This document shows, one piece after another, positions 39,238 to 41,809 of a stretch of 41,809 nt of DNA (positions are counted from its first letter, which is position 1; each line of letters opens with the position of its first letter). The DNA lies in assembly GCA_002307175.1 (NCBI GenBank), contig DBTS01000116.1, positions 1 to 41,809 of the forward strand, written 5' to 3'. Origin of the DNA: Rhodocyclaceae bacterium UBA1310. Lineage in GTDB: Bacteria; Pseudomonadota; Gammaproteobacteria; Burkholderiales; Rhodocyclaceae. The notes below the pieces were generated by a model. The model was not told the DNA's origin, did no database searches, and saw only the letters and a program-made list of their open reading frames with translations. Both the position numbers and the translations under genes were made by a program.

Positions 39238-39551
39238 TGGCGGTTCCTTCCTTTGGCAAAGACAGACCTTCCCCAGGGCGGGGCGGTGTGTCAGGGTGGT
39301 AGGCAGATGCGCACGATGGGCACCCCACAAATGGCGCTGGCGTGCGGCGCCAGGCCAGCACTGCGCTGCCGGATTGGAAAATGTGGCAGAACGCTTGAAG
39401 CCCCGGTTTCGGCCCGGCAGGATTTTGGGTGAATGGCGCGGGCAGAGGGACTATCCGGATATGTGACCTGGTTGCGGGGCACAAGTTCCCCGCGTATTCC
39501 CCGGCTCCTTCCACTACAATCCGGGCATCGTTGTAGAGCAAAGACCCGGAC
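39238..39551. other. Divergent region before pyrC
   Basis: No gene is seen in these 314 bp. Two inverted repeats occur close to pyrC: GCGGGG-CACAAGTT-CCCCGC (39474-39493) and CTACAA-11 bases-TTGTAG (39514-39536). TACAAT at 39515-39520 is a good -10 hexamer, so the second repeat covers the promoter start region and the pyrC leader. The Kef-like gene on the other strand must also start here, but no promoter stands out. Confidence 0.5.
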
Positions 39552-40592
39552 ATGCAAAAAATCGTTCTGACCCGCCCCGATGACTGGCACCTGCATCTGC
39601 GTGATGGTGCCTCACTGCCTGTGACAGTGGCCGATGCTGCGCGCCATTTCGGACGCGCCCTGATCATGCCCAATCTGAGGCCTCCGGTCACCAGCGTCGA
39701 GCAGGCTGCAGCCTATCGTCAGCGTATCCTTGCCAGTGTGCCTGCCGGGCTCAAGTTCGAGCCGGTCATGACGTTGTATCTGACAGACAACACGTCTGTC
39801 GACGAGATTCGGAAAGCCGCCCTGAGTGGCTTCATCCGTGCGGTAAAGCTCTATCCGGCAGGGGCCACTACCAATTCCGATGCAGGCGTGACGTCAATCG
39901 AAAAGGTGTCCCCGGTTCTGGAATGCATGGAAGAGCTGGGGCTGGCTCTGTGTGTGCATGGAGAGGTGACTCACAGTGATGTTGATGTGTTTGATCGCGA
40001 GTCCGTGTTCATTGACCGTGTATTGGCCCCACTGGCCCAGCGTTTCCCGCGTCTGCGCACGGTCTTCGAGCACATCACGACGCGTGAGGCGGCCCAGTAC
40101 GTGAGCAACGCCGGCGACTTTGTTGCGGCGACAATCACCGCACATCATCTGCTGCTGAACCGGAATGCCATTTTTGTCGGCGGTATCCGGCCTCATCACT
40201 ATTGCCTGCCCATTCTCAAACGTGAAGTGCATCGCCAGGCTCTTCTTGAGGTGGCTACCTCAGGGAACCCCCGCTTCTTCCTGGGCACGGATTCGGCCCC
40301 CCATGCACAGAGTGCCAAGGAAACCGCTTGCGGCTGTGCCGGGTGCTATACCGCGCACGCAGGGATCGAGCTGTATGCCGAGGCCTTCGAGGAGGCTGGC
40401 GCGCTGGACAGGCTGGAAGGTTTTGCCAGTTTCCATGGAGCGGATTGGTATGGGTTGCCGCGGAATGCCGAGCAGATCACGCTGGTGCGCGAAGCCTGGC
40501 CGGTGCCGGCAAAGATCGACTATCTGCCGGGCGACGCACTTGTGCCATTGCGCGCCGGTGAAACGATTGCCTGGCGTATTGCCGAGGAGTGA
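39552..40592 (+). CDS. pyrC: Dihydroorotase PyrC
   Basis: A 346-residue enzyme of pyrimidine synthesis that cyclises carbamoyl-aspartate to dihydroorotate. The zinc ligands and active-site residues are all present: His13 and His15 (DWHLHLRDG), carboxylated Lys99 (AVKLYPAGATTNSD), His136, His174 and Asp247 (GTDSAPH). They correspond to the E. coli class II enzyme with a constant shift of three residues. Length is normal. AAAGACCCGGA precedes the start. The lipoprotein gene starts 2 bp after the stop. Confidence 0.97.
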   Translation: MQKIVLTRPDDWHLHLRDGASLPVTVADAARHFGRALIMPNLRPPVTSVEQAAAYRQRILASVPAGLKFEPVMTLYLTDNTSVDEIRKAALSGFIRAVKLYPAGATTNSDAGVTSIEKVSPVLECMEELGLALCVHGEVTHSDVDVFDRESVFIDRVLAPLAQRFPRLRTVFEHITTREAAQYVSNAGDFVAATITAHHLLLNRNAIFVGGIRPHHYCLPILKREVHRQALLEVATSGNPRFFLGTDSAPHAQSAKETACGCAGCYTAHAGIELYAEAFEEAGALDRLEGFASFHGADWYGLPRNAEQITLVREAWPVPAKIDYLPGDALVPLRAGETIAWRIAEE

Positions 40593-40594
40593 AC

Positions 40595-41053
40595 ATGAAA
40601 AACCTGCTGTTCTGGGGAGTCCTGGCAGGCAGCCTGCTGCTGGCAGGTTGCGAAAACGGTGCTGTGTCGTATGAAATAGATAACGACAAGAATCATTCCA
40701 TCAGCCTGTTGCGCGAACAGAACATTCCGTGGGTTGGAGATGTGCAGCAGCGCTTTGTCGTATCGCGGTTCCCGGTTTGCCAGCGACGGTTCACCGTGGA
40801 CCCCGGTAGCGCGAAGATGAAGAAAATCGAAATATATGAGGTGCAGCCAAGGTTGTATGCCGCACACCAGGGAGATACCTGGTATGTGCTGACAACCGAG
40901 GATTGCCGCTTGCAGAAATTCGAACAGCCGCCTCCGGTAATTCCGCCCGGGAGACTGGTGGGGGCTTTCCAGAAGAAGGATGGCGAACTGATCTTCAAGC
41001 TTGCCGAAGAGGCAGCGAAGTCAGCGCCGGCAGCGTCCGAGCCTGCCCGCTGA
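40595..41053 (+). CDS. Putative lipoprotein, unknown
   Basis: A 152-residue protein. A hydrophobic signal ends in the lipobox LLAGC, with Cys19 as the predicted lipidated residue (approximately). The mature part is mixed and polar, with three further cysteines or so (VCQRRF, EDCRLQ) and a carboxyl tail rich in Ala, Ser and Pro. No family is recognised. GAGGAG lies 5 bases before ATG 40595; it overlaps the end of pyrC, so the two are co-transcribed. Confidence 0.82.
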   Translation: MKNLLFWGVLAGSLLLAGCENGAVSYEIDNDKNHSISLLREQNIPWVGDVQQRFVVSRFPVCQRRFTVDPGSAKMKKIEIYEVQPRLYAAHQGDTWYVLTTEDCRLQKFEQPPPVIPPGRLVGAFQKKDGELIFKLAEEAAKSAPAASEPAR

Positions 41054-41223
41054 ACGCTGAAACCTGCAGAGAGCCCGCTATGCTCCGGCGTATCGGGTTC
41101 GCATGTTTTAGGCCGCCAGATGCGTGAGCGTTTCTCTACAGGATAGGCGGGCGTAGAATGCAGGCATCAGGCTGCTATCTCTTGTGGGTCTGACTCTCAT
41201 GAATTCTTCAGGCATTTTGCTCC

Positions 41224-41757
41224 ATGACTCACTCGCTGTTTTCCCTGCCGCAATTATTCGGATACTTCACATTTGCTGTCGGGATGGTGACTTTTCTGCA
41301 GAAGCACGATAAGCACTTCAAGCTCTGGCTTACCTTGCAGAATACCCTGTATGGCATCCACTTCTTCCTCATGGGGAATCCCGCCGCCGTGGCCGGCATG
41401 GTGCTCTCCATTCTGCGCAATACCCTGTCGATGCGCACCCGCTCCCTGTGGGTGGCGTTTGCCCTGCTCGCAGGAAGTCTCCTGATCGGTTGCTGGGTGG
41501 TGCATGTCTGGTGGAATGTACTGCCGCTACTGGCTGCCGCAGTGGCCACCATATCGATGTTTCGCCTCAAAGGCGTAGGGATGCGCATCGGCATGCTGAT
41601 CACCACACTGCTGTGGGATGCCAATAACATTCTGCTGGGGTCGATCGGGGGTATTGCAATGGAATCTACCATTGCGGTCATCAGCGTGGTAACCATCTAC
41701 CGTATCTATCGCGATGCGCGTCTGGCGGCACTTCAACCGGGCGAGGCTGCAGGCTGA
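41224..41757 (+). CDS. YgjV-family inner membrane protein
   Basis: A 177-residue protein with about six hydrophobic segments. The pattern LFGYFTFAVGMVTFLQKHD, then LQNTLYGIHFFLMGN and AVAGMVLSILRNTLSM, is typical of the YgjV (Imp-YgjV) family, and LLWDANNILLGSIGGI comes late. Function is unknown for the family. It stands alone on the plus strand after pyrC and the lipoprotein gene, about 170 bp downstream. Complete within the window. Confidence 0.88.
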   Translation: MTHSLFSLPQLFGYFTFAVGMVTFLQKHDKHFKLWLTLQNTLYGIHFFLMGNPAAVAGMVLSILRNTLSMRTRSLWVAFALLAGSLLIGCWVVHVWWNVLPLLAAAVATISMFRLKGVGMRIGMLITTLLWDANNILLGSIGGIAMESTIAVISVVTIYRIYRDARLAALQPGEAAG

Positions 41758-41809
41758 GAAGCTGTCCAGAATCCTGGTTCATCAGACTTTAGTGTGGGTC
41801 ACTGCCGGG

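Noticed and set aside
39514..39536. pyrC start-site-switching attenuator as in enteric bacteria
   Set aside because: The inverted repeat is real, but it overlaps the -10 hexamer and does not pair with the ribosome binding site, so the enteric mechanism is not supported.
1..41809. CRISPR arrays, complete insertion sequences, rRNA genes, riboswitches
   Set aside because: No regularly spaced repeats, no complete transposase with terminal inverted repeats, no rRNA sequence and no riboswitch motif that I can recognise on either strand.

Overview
The window reads as part of a GC-rich betaproteobacterial chromosome. The Mo-dependent nitrogen-fixation cluster with mod genes alongside, the iron-uptake and diguanylate cyclase genes, and the P2-type prophage fit a Rhodocyclales-like (Azoarcus/Azospira-type) diazotroph. 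This placement is inferred from gene content and protein style, not from a marker gene.

Region 1 (1-10402) is one end of a P2-like prophage. The late genes run leftward in the P2 order O-N-M-L-X-lysis-R from a divergent promoter region, and P and Q run rightward. After Q come two cargo units, a beta-class DNA methyltransferase and an HI1419/HI1420-type toxin-antitoxin pair, then a candidate cos site. The prophage ends at a displaced 3' fragment of a tRNA-His gene that still carries the tRNA's terminator, so the phage probably sits in tRNA-His. No integrase or replication genes lie between cos and this end, so they must lie to the left of the window or be lost.

Region 2 (10622-16196) is host DNA. 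A LysR regulator faces a three-gene cassette (carboxymuconolactone decarboxylase-like, tautomerase, DUF4865). Next is a Fur-boxed iron-complex ABC importer (binding protein, permease, ATPase). Region 3 (16334-20753) holds two membrane diguanylate cyclases, the second ending in a complete hemerythrin domain, then a degraded, partly very AT-rich stretch with a chemoreceptor remnant and a small membrane-protein gene.

Region 4 (20917-29935) is the nif region. nifE-nifN-nifX-(RseC-like)-(DUF269)-(DUF683)-fdxB and one unknown gene run leftward from a sigma-54 promoter with two NifA sites. nifU-nifS follow with their own sigma-54 promoter and NifA site. nifQ and modD face the other way. Together they cover Fe-S assembly (NifU/S), FeMo-cofactor assembly (NifE/N/X), electron supply (FdxB, perhaps Rnf/RseC-linked) and Mo insertion (NifQ). 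nifHDK, nifB, nifV and nifA are not in the window.

Region 5 (30833-36893) is devoted to molybdenum: an unrecognised small protein plus an extra ModA-ModB pair without its own ATPase, behind a very good ModE box that overlaps a sigma-54-like promoter; then the molbindin ModG, and modE-modA-modB-modC. Region 6 (36899-41757) holds a YbdK-type carboxylate-amine ligase translationally coupled to a Kef/CPA2 antiporter, pyrC, a lipoprotein and a YgjV-type membrane protein.
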